A DNA stretch of 64,000 nucleotides from Cellulomonas avistercoris (GTDB taxonomy: Bacteria > Actinomycetota > Actinomycetes > Actinomycetales > Cellulomonadaceae): NCBI RefSeq assembly GCF_014836445.1, contig NZ_JACSQV010000001.1, positions 1 to 64,000 on the forward strand, written 5' to 3'. The position numbers were made by a program, and so were the translations under genes. Below the pieces are notes generated by a model that had not been told where the DNA came from, did not search any database, and saw only the letters and a program-made list of their open reading frames with translations. Positions 1 through 7,621 of the stretch are shown one piece after another. Each line of letters starts with the position of its first letter. The stretch's first letter is position 1.

Positions 1-50
1 CGATGGTACTGCACCCGCCAGGGTGTGGGAGAGTAGGACGCCGCCGGACA
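1..50 (+). rRNA. rrf: 5S ribosomal RNA, 3' end (partial)
   Basis: The first 50 bases match the conserved 3' half of actinobacterial 5S rRNA, including the GGTACTGC start of the last helix, the CAGGGTGTGGGAGAGTAGG segment and the closing GCCGCCGGAC. The 5' part lies outside the window, so a ribosomal RNA operon ends here. The exact 3' end is uncertain by a few bases. A strong terminator follows within about 12 bases. Confidence 0.93.
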
Positions 51-61
51 ATCATTCAACG

Positions 62-91
62 AAAGGCCCACCCCTCAGGGGGTGGGCCTTT
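62..91 (+). terminator. rRNA operon terminator
   Basis: A perfect 13-bp stem (62-74 with 79-91, arms beginning AAAGGCCCACC) closes a four-base TCAG loop directly downstream of the 5S end. The right arm ends in TTT. This is the expected intrinsic terminator of the rRNA operon. Confidence 0.9.
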
Positions 92-137
92 CGTCGTTCC
101 CCGACGAAGTCCGCGCTTCGTCGTTCCCCGACGAAGT
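90..137. repeat. Two copies of a palindromic 21-bp element
   Basis: The same 21 bases occur at 90-110 and 117-137, 27 bp apart. Each copy is itself an inverted repeat (TTCGTCG, short spacer, CGACGAA). The first copy overlaps the tail of the terminator. They could be secondary terminator or RNA-processing hairpins, or a duplicated protein site upstream of the next gene. Confidence 0.7.
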
Positions 138-292
138 GCGCGCTCCACAGCCGCGTGCTTATCGATCCCGCCCGGAGCTCGTGGTCGAAACGCGCCCTGT
201 GGCGAGACGAACGCGCTCGTTCGGCCGCAGTGGTGCGTCGGGTGCTCGCGGTGGTGGGACGATGGTGGTAGGCGATCGATCGAGGAGTACAG

Positions 293-2860
293 ATGAACAG
301 CGACGTGCCCAGCAGCTCGGGCGACCAGGACCGGCCCCGCAGGAGCGGCCCGCCCCGTGCGGGGGCGACCGGTGGTGGCTCCCGCGGGCGCGACGCCGGC
401 GCGCGGGCCCCGTACTCGAGCGGCGGCGGTGCCCGTGGTGCCGCCCGCGACGGCGGTGGGCGCTCGGGCGGCTCCTCGGCGGGTCGCGGAGCCTTCGGCG
501 CTGGACGGGCCGGCGGTCCGTCCCGTGACGACCGTGGGGCACGTCCCTACGGCGCGCAGGGCCGCGACGAAGGGGCGTCGCGCGGCGGCTGGTCCGAGCG
601 CCCGCGTACCGGAGGTGTGCGTCCCACGGCCGCGGGCGGTGCGGGGGTCCGCGGGCCGCGGCAGGATCGCGCCACGGGTGCCTGGTCCGGTGAGCGGCGG
701 TCCGCAGGCGCCCCGGACGCGCGTCGTGGCGACGACCGGCAGCGTGGAGCAGGGCAGTTCGGTTCCGACCGGGGCGCGGCGCGCGGGGCGAGCTCGTACG
801 AGCGGTCGTCGGGCGGTGCCGGTCGCACAGGTGCCGGTGACCGTCGCGACGGCGGCGCACGGCCTCCCCGTGACGGTGGTCGGCCCGCCGGCGGGTCGTC
901 GTACCGTGACGGTGGTCGGCCCACCGGTGCTTCGTCGTACCGTGACGGTGGTCGTCCCCCCGGCGGCGCTGGTCGTCCTGCGGGTGGCGCTGGTCGTTCC
1001 TTCGGTGACGGCGGGCGTCCGTCTGGTGACGGCCGTCCGTCCTACGGCGACCGCGGTCGGCCGACCGGTGGTGGGTCGTCCTACCGTGACGGTGGCCGTC
1101 CGGCCGGCGGCGCAGGCCGTCCGCCGAGCGGCGGTCGTACGTTCGGTGACGGCGGTCGTCCTGCGGGCGGGTCCTCCTACCGCGACGGCGGTCGTCCGGC
1201 CGGCGGCGGCGGTCGTCCCGCAGGTGCCGGTCGTTCCTTCGGTGACGGCGGGCGTCCGTCCGGTGAGGGCCGTCCGTCCTACGGCGACCGCGGTCGGCCG
1301 ACCGGTGGTGGGTCGTCCTACCGTGACGGCGGTCGTCCGGCCGGTGGCGCAGGCCGTCCGCCGAGCGGCGGTCGTACGTTCGGTGACGGCGGTCGTCCTG
1401 CGGGCGGCTCGTCCTACCGCGACGCTGGTCGTCCCGCTGGTGGTGGCGGTCGTTCGTACGATGACGGCGGTCGTCCGACCGGTGGTGGGTCTTCGTACCG
1501 TGACGGCGGTCGTCCGGCCGGCGGCGCAGGCCGTCCGCCGAGCGGCGGTCGTTCGTTCGGTGACGGCGGGCGTCCGTCCGGTGAGGCACGTCCGTCGTAC
1601 GGCGACCGTGGTCGTCCGGCGGGCGGCGCACCCTCCTACCGCGACGGTGGTCGTCCCAGCGGCGGCGCTGGTCGTCCCGCAGGTGGGGCCGGTCGTTCGT
1701 TCGGTGACGGCGGGCGTCCGTCCGGTGAGGGGCGTCCGTCCTACGGCGACCGTGGTCGTCCGACCGGTGGCGGGTCCTCCTACCGCGACGGTGGTCGTCC
1801 GGCCGGCGGTGGCGGATCGTCGGCCCGGGAGGGTGGGCGTCCTGAGCGGGGCGCCTCGGAGCGGCCGGGTCGATCCGCCGACGCCGGGTCGCGGTCCTCG
1901 TGGAGCAGCGGTGACCGGTCGTCCGGGCCGGGTGCCCGACCCGAGCGGGGCGCGGACCGTCCGGCGCGCGAGGGCGCGTCGACGTTCGGCGACGAGCGCG
2001 AGGCCCGTGTGCCGGATCCTGCGGTGCCCGAGGACGTGACGTTCTCGCTGCTGGACCGCGACGTCCGCGGGCGCCTGCGCACTCTCAGCAAGGAGAACGC
2101 CGAGCGCGTCGGTCGTCACCTCGTGATGGTCGGCCGCCTGCTCGACGACGACGCCGAGGCTGCGTACGAGCACGCCCAGGCTGCGGTGCGTCGGGCGGGA
2201 CGCGTCGACGTCGTGCGTGAGGCCGCCGGTCTCGCTGCGTACCGCACGGGTCGCTACGCGGAGGCGCTGCGTGAGCTGCGGACCGTGCGGCGGCTCAACG
2301 GCTCCTCCGAGCACCTGGCGATCATGGCCGACGCCGAGCGGGGCCTCGGGAGGCCCGAGCGCGCGATCACGCTGTCGCAGGAGCCGGAGGCCGAGACCCT
2401 CGACACCGAGACGCAGATCGAGCTCGCGATCGTCGTGAGCGGCGCCCGGCTCGACCTCGGTCAGCCCGAGGCGGCGGTCGCCGTGCTCTCGAGCCCCACC
2501 GTGCGTGCGGCGCGGGGACTCGTGGCGGCGCGTGTCGCGCAGGCCCGTGCGGCGGCACTCGAGGCCGCCGGACGCGCGGACGAGGCAGCAGCCGAGCTCG
2601 CGGACTTCCCGCAGGACGTGCTCGACGAGGCTGCCGGCAACACGACCGAGCACGACGAGGTCGTGGTGTACGACCTCACGGAGGACGAGGAGGGCGAGGA
2701 GGCGGCCGAGATCACGTCCGACGAGAACCCGGCGGCTGACGAGCCGGAGGTGCCTGAGGCTGTCGAGGCCGAGGCTGTCGAGACCGTCGACGCGAGCGCC
2801 GAGCCCGTGGGCGACGTCGTGGCGTCCGACGAGTCCGTCACGCAGGAGGACGCACGGTGA
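293..2860 (+). CDS. TPR-like protein with long Gly/Arg-rich repeat N-terminus
   Basis: This 855-residue protein has two very different parts. Residues 1 to about 580 are low complexity, dominated by G, R, S, P, D and Y, with many copies of a unit like YRDGGRPAGG and a longer super-repeat of about 79 residues. From about residue 582 a helical, TPR-like domain begins, and the last 60 residues are strongly acidic. Actinobacteria have a TPR protein at this position, before the HAD phosphatase and tlyA (Rv1691 in M. tuberculosis), but I do not know it with such an N-terminus. The start has AGGAG at 283-287. Its stop overlaps the next GTG start. The function is unknown; the Gly/Arg repeats resemble RNA-binding or condensate-forming RGG sequences, which is inference. 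Confidence 0.85.
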   Translation: MNSDVPSSSGDQDRPRRSGPPRAGATGGGSRGRDAGARAPYSSGGGARGAARDGGGRSGGSSAGRGAFGAGRAGGPSRDDRGARPYGAQGRDEGASRGGWSERPRTGGVRPTAAGGAGVRGPRQDRATGAWSGERRSAGAPDARRGDDRQRGAGQFGSDRGAARGASSYERSSGGAGRTGAGDRRDGGARPPRDGGRPAGGSSYRDGGRPTGASSYRDGGRPPGGAGRPAGGAGRSFGDGGRPSGDGRPSYGDRGRPTGGGSSYRDGGRPAGGAGRPPSGGRTFGDGGRPAGGSSYRDGGRPAGGGGRPAGAGRSFGDGGRPSGEGRPSYGDRGRPTGGGSSYRDGGRPAGGAGRPPSGGRTFGDGGRPAGGSSYRDAGRPAGGGGRSYDDGGRPTGGGSSYRDGGRPAGGAGRPPSGGRSFGDGGRPSGEARPSYGDRGRPAGGAPSYRDGGRPSGGAGRPAGGAGRSFGDGGRPSGEGRPSYGDRGRPTGGGSSYRDGGRPAGGGGSSAREGGRPERGASERPGRSADAGSRSSWSSGDRSSGPGARPERGADRPAREGASTFGDEREARVPDPAVPEDVTFSLLDRDVRGRLRTLSKENAERVGRHLVMVGRLLDDDAEAAYEHAQAAVRRAGRVDVVREAAGLAAYRTGRYAEALRELRTVRRLNGSSEHLAIMADAERGLGRPERAITLSQEPEAETLDTETQIELAIVVSGARLDLGQPEAAVAVLSSPTVRAARGLVAARVAQARAAALEAAGRADEAAAELADFPQDVLDEAAGNTTEHDEVVVYDLTEDEEGEEAAEITSDENPAADEPEVPEAVEAEAVETVDASAEPVGDVVASDESVTQEDAR
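890..1835 (+). repeat. In-gene tandem repeat array (Gly-Arg-Pro units)
   Basis: Imperfect in-frame repeats encode DGGRPxGG-type units. A block starting TTCGGTGACGGCGGGCGTCC recurs at 1001, 1238, 1556 and 1700; the first two copies are 237 bp apart and carry a near-identical following segment. Lengths that are multiples of three keep the frame. Such an array is prone to copy-number change and to assembly collapse. Confidence 0.85.
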
Positions 2861-3870
2861 CCGAACGCGGACTGCTGGGCTGCGACGAGCCGCTCGCGGA
2901 GCGCTACGACCTGGCGCTCGTGGACCTGGACGGTGTGGCCTACCGCGGTCACGAGCCGATCGACGGTGCCGCCGAGGGTCTGGCCGGTGCGCGAGCCGCC
3001 GGCATGCGGCTGGTGTTCGTCACCAACAACGCGTCGCGGGAGCCGGAGGCGGTCGCCGAGCAGCTGAGCGGCCTCGACATCCCGACGCGCGCCGACGAGG
3101 TGATGACGGCGGCGCAGGCCGCGGCCGAGCTGCTCGCGACGCGCGTGCCCACCGGCGAGCCCGTGCTCGTCGTGGGCGGCGCGGGCCTGCACACCGCGGT
3201 CGCTGCCAAGGGCTACCGGATCGTGGCCTCGGCCGACGACGGCCCGGTCGCGGTCGTGCAGGGGTTCGCCCCCGAGGTGGGGTGGGCCCAGCTGGCCGAG
3301 GCCGCCTATGCGGTGCGGTCGGGTGCGTGGCACGTCGCCTCGAACCTCGACCTGAGCCTGCCGACCGCGCGCGGCTTCGCGCCCGGCAACGGTGCGCTCG
3401 TCGGTGCGGTGCGGGCCGCCACCGGCATCGAGCCGTCGAGCGCGGGGAAGCCGTCGCCGACGATGTACCGGCTCGCCGTGGACCGTGCGGGGGCGACGCG
3501 CCCCCTGGTGGTCGGGGACCGCCTCGACACCGACCTCGCGGGTGCGCGCGCGGGTGACATCCCGGGCCTGCACGTCCTCACGGGCGTGAGCACCGCGCGC
3601 GACGCGGTGCTCGCGGTGCCGGGCGAGCGGCCGCACTACCTCGCGGCCGACCTGCGGGCGCTGCTCGCGGCCCATCCCGAGCCGCTCCCCGACGACGGCT
3701 GGTGGTCGTGCCGCGGCGCTGCCGCGCGGGTCGTGTCCGGGGCGCTCGAGCTGCGGGGCGCGCCGCAGGACCCCGTCGACCTCGTGCGGGCCGCGTGCGC
3801 AGCCGCGTGGGACGCGGTCGACCGCGGAGGCGTCGTCGATCCGTCGACGGTGCCCGAGCTCCTGCGCTGA
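2857..3870 (+). CDS. HAD-superfamily IIA phosphatase (NagD/glycerol-3-phosphate phosphatase-like)
   Basis: The 337-residue protein carries the HAD nucleophile motif DLDG at residues 23-26 (VDLDGV), a TNN segment after motif II and the acidic motif GDRLDTD near residue 227. These features place it in the HAD-IIA group with NagD and eukaryotic PGP. The M. tuberculosis counterpart at the same position is described as a glycerol-3-phosphate phosphatase. The C-terminal 80 residues extend past the usual domain. The start is GTG inside the preceding stop (GTGA overlap) with AGGAGGA at 2844-2850, so it is translationally coupled to the TPR gene. The exact substrate is inference. Confidence 0.85.
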   Translation: MTERGLLGCDEPLAERYDLALVDLDGVAYRGHEPIDGAAEGLAGARAAGMRLVFVTNNASREPEAVAEQLSGLDIPTRADEVMTAAQAAAELLATRVPTGEPVLVVGGAGLHTAVAAKGYRIVASADDGPVAVVQGFAPEVGWAQLAEAAYAVRSGAWHVASNLDLSLPTARGFAPGNGALVGAVRAATGIEPSSAGKPSPTMYRLAVDRAGATRPLVVGDRLDTDLAGARAGDIPGLHVLTGVSTARDAVLAVPGERPHYLAADLRALLAAHPEPLPDDGWWSCRGAAARVVSGALELRGAPQDPVDLVRAACAAAWDAVDRGGVVDPSTVPELLR

Positions 3871-3885
3871 CGCGGGCACCGCCCT

Positions 3886-3905
3886 GTGGGTGGTGGGCCA
3901 CCCAC
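3886..3905 (+). terminator. Hairpin after HAD phosphatase gene
   Basis: A perfect 8-bp stem (GTGGGTGG with CCACCCAC) around a TGGG loop lies 16 bases after the stop. It has no T-run, as is usual in this GC range. It separates the first operon from the tlyA operon promoter just downstream. Confidence 0.65.
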
Positions 3906-3920
3906 GTCGCCGCCGACAGG

Positions 3921-3926
3921 TAGCGT
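3921..3926 (+). promoter_or_regulatory. -10 box for the tlyA operon
   Basis: TAGCGT matches the actinobacterial TANNNT -10 pattern. Transcription would start near 3933 and give a leader of about 20 bases with GGAGGAG at 3942-3948 before the ATG at 3953. Confidence 0.55.
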
Positions 3927-3952
3927 GGACGCGCGCCGGTCGGAGGAGACCC

Positions 3953-4168
3953 ATGACGCGCAGGTCGAAGGAAGGACGTGACGTGAGCGAGCCCGAGCAG
4001 AGCACCGGCGGGACCGGCGCCGAGGTCCCGCTGACGGGTGACGACGCCGTGGACGAGGCGCTGAGCCGCCTCACGGACGTCGAGCTCCAGGACCTGCGCA
4101 CGCAGGTCGGCACGTTCGAGGACGTGCACGGTGCCCTGCAGGACCGGTTGGCGGACGCCGAGGGATGA
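3953..4168 (+). CDS. Small conserved protein upstream of tlyA
   Basis: This 71-residue acidic protein sits between the HAD phosphatase and tlyA, the position of Rv1693 in M. tuberculosis. Its C-terminal half is predicted helical, with a segment around DVELQDLRTQV. I chose ATG 3953 because GGAGGAG precedes it and a -10 box lies just upstream. An internal GTG at 3983, with GAAGGA ahead of it, would give 61 residues and begin MSEPEQ. No domain of known function is visible. The stop overlaps the tlyA ATG (ATGA), so translation is probably coupled. Confidence 0.7.
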   Translation: MTRRSKEGRDVSEPEQSTGGTGAEVPLTGDDAVDEALSRLTDVELQDLRTQVGTFEDVHGALQDRLADAEG

Positions 4169-5013
4169 CGGTCACGACGATGACGGCCCGGCTCGACTCC
4201 GAGCTCGTGCGGCGCGGCCTCGCGCGCTCGCGCGGGCACGCCTGCGACCTCCTGGCCGCCGGGCGGGTGCGCGTGGACGGCGCTGCGGTCCGCCGGCCCG
4301 CGACCCAGGTCGACGACGGTCAGGACGTCCGCGTGGACGTCGCTCCCGACGACCCCGGGTACGCGTCGCGTGCGGCGTACAAGCTCGCGGACGCGCTGGA
4401 CGCGTACGGGACGGACGGTCCGCAGGTCGCCGGCCGCGTGTGCCTCGACGCCGGTGCGAGCACGGGCGGGTTCACCGACGTGCTGCTGCGGCGGGGTGCG
4501 TCGCGTGTCGTCGCGGTCGACGTGGGGCACGGACAGCTCGTCGCCCGGCTGCGCGAGGACCCGCGTGTCGAGGTCCGCGAGCACGTCAACGTCCGCGACC
4601 TGCGCGCGGGCGACGTGGTGCCTGCGCCCGGCCTCGTCGTCGCGGACCTGTCCTTCATCTCGTTGACGCTCGTGCTGGAGCCGCTGCTCGCCGTGGCGGC
4701 ACCCGGCGCAGACCTCGTGCTGCTGGTCAAGCCGCAGTTCGAGGTGGGGCGGGAGCGGCTGGGCTCGGACGGCGTGGTGCGCGATCCCGACCTGTGGCAC
4801 GCCGCGGTCACGGGTGTCTGCGACAGCGCAGCGGCACACGGAGCGGTAGTGCGTGACGTGCGACCCAGCACCCTGCCCGGCACCCACGGCAACGTCGAGT
4901 TCGTCCTGTGGGCACTGGCCCCGGATCCCGCGCGGTCGCCTCTGACGGTCGACGTCCCCGACGTCGTCACGGCCGCCGTGCGGGCCGCGGCGGGCACGGG
5001 GTGGTCCCGGTGA
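4165..5013 (+). CDS. tlyA: TlyA-type 16S/23S rRNA 2'-O-methyltransferase
   Basis: The 282-residue protein starts with an S4 RNA-binding domain (about residues 6-65, LVRRGLARSRGHACDLL). An FtsJ-like Rossmann methyltransferase follows, with the SAM loop LDAGASTGGFTD near residue 92. The TlyA family 2'-O-methylates C1409 of 16S and C1920 of 23S rRNA, a modification needed for capreomycin sensitivity in mycobacteria. It starts at ATG 4165 inside the upstream stop and ends inside the nadK GTG start, so it lies in a tightly coupled operon. Length and domain order are normal for the family. Confidence 0.95.
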   Translation: MTVTTMTARLDSELVRRGLARSRGHACDLLAAGRVRVDGAAVRRPATQVDDGQDVRVDVAPDDPGYASRAAYKLADALDAYGTDGPQVAGRVCLDAGASTGGFTDVLLRRGASRVVAVDVGHGQLVARLREDPRVEVREHVNVRDLRAGDVVPAPGLVVADLSFISLTLVLEPLLAVAAPGADLVLLVKPQFEVGRERLGSDGVVRDPDLWHAAVTGVCDSAAAHGAVVRDVRPSTLPGTHGNVEFVLWALAPDPARSPLTVDVPDVVTAAVRAAAGTGWSR

Positions 5014-5882
5014 CGCGGCGCGCGCTCGTCGTGCGGCACAGCGGCCGGCCGGAGGCGGTCGCGGCCACCGAGGCCGTGCTGCGCGCGCTGAGCGCGGCCG
5101 GCGTCGAGACGGTCACCGCATCGCAGGACACCACCCCGGACGAGCTGCCGCCGTTCGAGCTGGCCGTCGTGCTCGGCGGTGACGGCACGATCCTGCGTGC
5201 CGCCGAGCTCACGCGCGGCACGGACGTGCCCCTGCTGGGCGTCAACCTCGGTCACGTCGGCTTCCTCGCCGAGATCGAGCCGGCCGACGTCGCGACGGCC
5301 GTGCGGCGGCTGACCGACGGCGACTACGACGTCGAGGAGCGCTCGACCCTCGAGGTCCGGGTCATCGACGCCGCGGGCACGGTGCAGGACTGCTGGGCGC
5401 TCAACGAGGCCGCGCTGGAGAAGACCGACCCGGCGCGCATGATCGAGGTCGTCATCGAGGTCGACGGCCGCCCCCTGTCGTCGTTCGGCTGCGACGGTCT
5501 CGTCGCCGCGTCCGCGACGGGCTCCACCGCGCACGCGTTCTCCGCGGGCGGTCCCGTCGTGTGGCCCGACGTGCGCGGGATGGTGCTCGTCCCGCTCGCC
5601 GCGCACACGCTCTTCGCGCGCCCGCTCGTCATGGGCCCGAGCAGCGTGCTCGCGGTCGAGGTGCTCGAGCGCTCGCCGTCGACCGCGGTCGTCACGTGCG
5701 ACGGCCGCCGCCAGGTGCCCGTCGCCCGCGGCACCCGGATCGAGGTCCGCGTGAGCGACGTGCCCGTGCGCTTCGCGCGGCTCAACCCCGCGCCCTTCAC
5801 GACGCGCCTGGTGCAGAAGTTCGACCTGCCCGTCGTCGGTTGGCGCGGTGCCCACCGGGACGACGAGGAGGGCGTGCGGTGA
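5010..5882 (+). CDS. nadK: NAD kinase
   Basis: The 290-residue enzyme phosphorylates NAD to NADP using ATP or polyphosphate. The signature GGDGT is at residues 56-60 (VVLGGDGTILRAAE), and an NE motif (ALNEAALEK) plus the GSTAHAFSAGGP segment are present. The start GTG at 5010 overlaps the tlyA stop (GTGA); a longer upstream reading frame is antisense-like and not needed. The end overlaps the recN GTG. The order tlyA-nadK-recN is conserved across Actinobacteria and many Firmicutes. Confidence 0.95.
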   Translation: MTRRALVVRHSGRPEAVAATEAVLRALSAAGVETVTASQDTTPDELPPFELAVVLGGDGTILRAAELTRGTDVPLLGVNLGHVGFLAEIEPADVATAVRRLTDGDYDVEERSTLEVRVIDAAGTVQDCWALNEAALEKTDPARMIEVVIEVDGRPLSSFGCDGLVAASATGSTAHAFSAGGPVVWPDVRGMVLVPLAAHTLFARPLVMGPSSVLAVEVLERSPSTAVVTCDGRRQVPVARGTRIEVRVSDVPVRFARLNPAPFTTRLVQKFDLPVVGWRGAHRDDEEGVR

Positions 5883-7615
5883 TCGACGAGATCCGGATCG
5901 AGGACCTCGGGGTCATCGGGCGCGCGCACGTGCGCCTGGGCGCCGGTCTGACCGTGCTCACGGGCGAGACCGGCGCGGGCAAGACGATGGTGCTCACGGC
6001 GCTCGGCCTGCTCCTGGGTGGCCGCGCCGACCCGGCCACCGTCCGTACCGGTGCGACGGGCGCGGCCGTCGAGGGCAGGGTGCTGCTGGCGCCCGGGTCG
6101 CCGGCGCTCGAGCGCGCCCGCGACGCGGGCGCGGAGGTCGACGACGACGGCACGCTGGTCGTCCTGCGGACCGTGGGGGCAAGCACGCCGGACTCGCCCG
6201 GACGCTCGCGCGCATTCCTCGGTGGCCGCTCGGTGCCGCAGGGCCTGCTCGCCGAGATCGCCGAGGAGCTCGTGACGGTGCACGGTCAGGCCGACCAGAT
6301 GCGCCTGCGCTCCGCCGTGCGGCAGCGCGCCGCGCTGGACGCCTTCGCCGGGCCGGAGCACGCCGCCGTGATCGCGGAGCACGCCACGACGTGGGCGGAG
6401 CGGGCGCGCGTGCAGGCCGAGCTCGACGACCGCGTCGCGCGGGCGCAGGAGCGCGCACGCGAGGCCGAGCTGCTGCGGCTCGGGCTGGCCGAGGTCGAAC
6501 GGGTGGCGCCGCAGCCGGGGGAGGACCTCCAGCTCGCCGCCGAGGCGGAGCGGCTCGGCAACGCCGAGGACCTGCGCGCCGCCGCCGCGGGTGCGCACGT
6601 GGCGCTCGTGGGGGACGAGGACGCGGCCGACGTCGGAGCGGCGGCGGTCGTGCTCGTCGAGGAGGCACGCCGGTCGCTCGAGCACGCGGGCCACCACGAC
6701 AGCGCGCTCGCGGACCTCGCGGCCCGTGCCGCCGAGGCCGGCTACCTGCTGGCCGACCTGGCGGCGGATCTCTCGGCCTACGTGCAGGACCTGCAGGCGG
6801 ACCCGGCGCGGCTCGACGCGGTGCAGCGTCGCCGGGCCGAGCTGACGGGGCTCACGCGCAGCTACGGCGAGGACGTCGGCGCCGTGCTGGAGTGGGCGCG
6901 CGGCGCGTCCGACCGCCTGCTCGACCTCGACGGGGGGCAGGAGCGCGTGGCCGAGCTCACGGCTCGGCGTGACGCGCTCGACGCACGCGTGCGTGACCTC
7001 GCCGCGACCATCACCGCGACCCGCACGCGGGCGGCGGCCCGGCTGGCCGACGCCGTGACCGAGGAGCTCGCGAGCCTGGCGATGGCGGCCGCGCGGCTCG
7101 AGGTCCGTGTCGAGCCCGCCGACGAGCCGGGTCCCCACGGCGCGGACCACGTGGAGATGCTGCTGGTGCCGCACGCGGGTGCGCCCGCCCGCCCGCTCGG
7201 CAAGGGTGCGTCGGGCGGTGAGCTGTCACGCGTGATGCTCGCGCTCGAGGTCGCCCTCGCGACCGCCGAGGGGTCGGGCGCCGCGACGCCCGGCACGTTC
7301 GTGTTCGACGAGGTCGACGCGGGCGTCGGAGGCCGGGCCGCCACGCAGGTGGGGGAGCGGCTCGCGAGGCTCGCGCGCGGGACCCAGGTGCTCGTCGTCA
7401 CGCACCTGGCCCAGGTCGCCGCGTGCGCCGACCGGCACCTGGTCGTGACGAAGTCCGTCGCGGACGGCGTCGACGTCGTCACCGAGTCGGACGTGCGCGA
7501 GGTGACGGGGGACGACCGGGTGCGCGAGCTCGCCCGCATGCTCTCCGGCCAGGACGACTCGGCCACGGCACGGGCCCACGCAGCGGAGCTGCTGGCCCAG
7601 TCCGTGGGACGATGA
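5879..7615 (+). CDS. recN: DNA repair protein RecN
   Basis: RecN is an SMC-like ATPase acting in recombinational repair of double-strand breaks. The 578-residue protein has the Walker A motif GETGAGKT at residues 29-36, a central Ala/Arg/Glu-rich coiled-coil region (about 160-370), the ABC signature KGASGGELSR and Walker B with FVFDEVDAG near the C-terminus. The start GTG 5879 overlaps the nadK stop. The coding length is normal for actinobacterial RecN. Confidence 0.95.
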   Translation: MIDEIRIEDLGVIGRAHVRLGAGLTVLTGETGAGKTMVLTALGLLLGGRADPATVRTGATGAAVEGRVLLAPGSPALERARDAGAEVDDDGTLVVLRTVGASTPDSPGRSRAFLGGRSVPQGLLAEIAEELVTVHGQADQMRLRSAVRQRAALDAFAGPEHAAVIAEHATTWAERARVQAELDDRVARAQERAREAELLRLGLAEVERVAPQPGEDLQLAAEAERLGNAEDLRAAAAGAHVALVGDEDAADVGAAAVVLVEEARRSLEHAGHHDSALADLAARAAEAGYLLADLAADLSAYVQDLQADPARLDAVQRRRAELTGLTRSYGEDVGAVLEWARGASDRLLDLDGGQERVAELTARRDALDARVRDLAATITATRTRAAARLADAVTEELASLAMAAARLEVRVEPADEPGPHGADHVEMLLVPHAGAPARPLGKGASGGELSRVMLALEVALATAEGSGAATPGTFVFDEVDAGVGGRAATQVGERLARLARGTQVLVVTHLAQVAACADRHLVVTKSVADGVDVVTESDVREVTGDDRVRELARMLSGQDDSATARAHAAELLAQSVGR

Positions 7616-7621
7616 GCCCCG

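Noticed and set aside
880..1840. Repeat array that could be taken for CRISPR
   Set aside because: The repeats are in-frame coding units with variable lengths and no unique spacers between identical repeats, and no cas genes are near.
56..2653. 865-codon open frame on the minus strand opposite the repeat protein
   Set aside because: It mirrors the Gly/Arg repeats in another frame, giving a Thr/Arg/Val repeat with no domain. The plus-strand gene has a ribosome site, a TPR-like domain and conserved neighbours.
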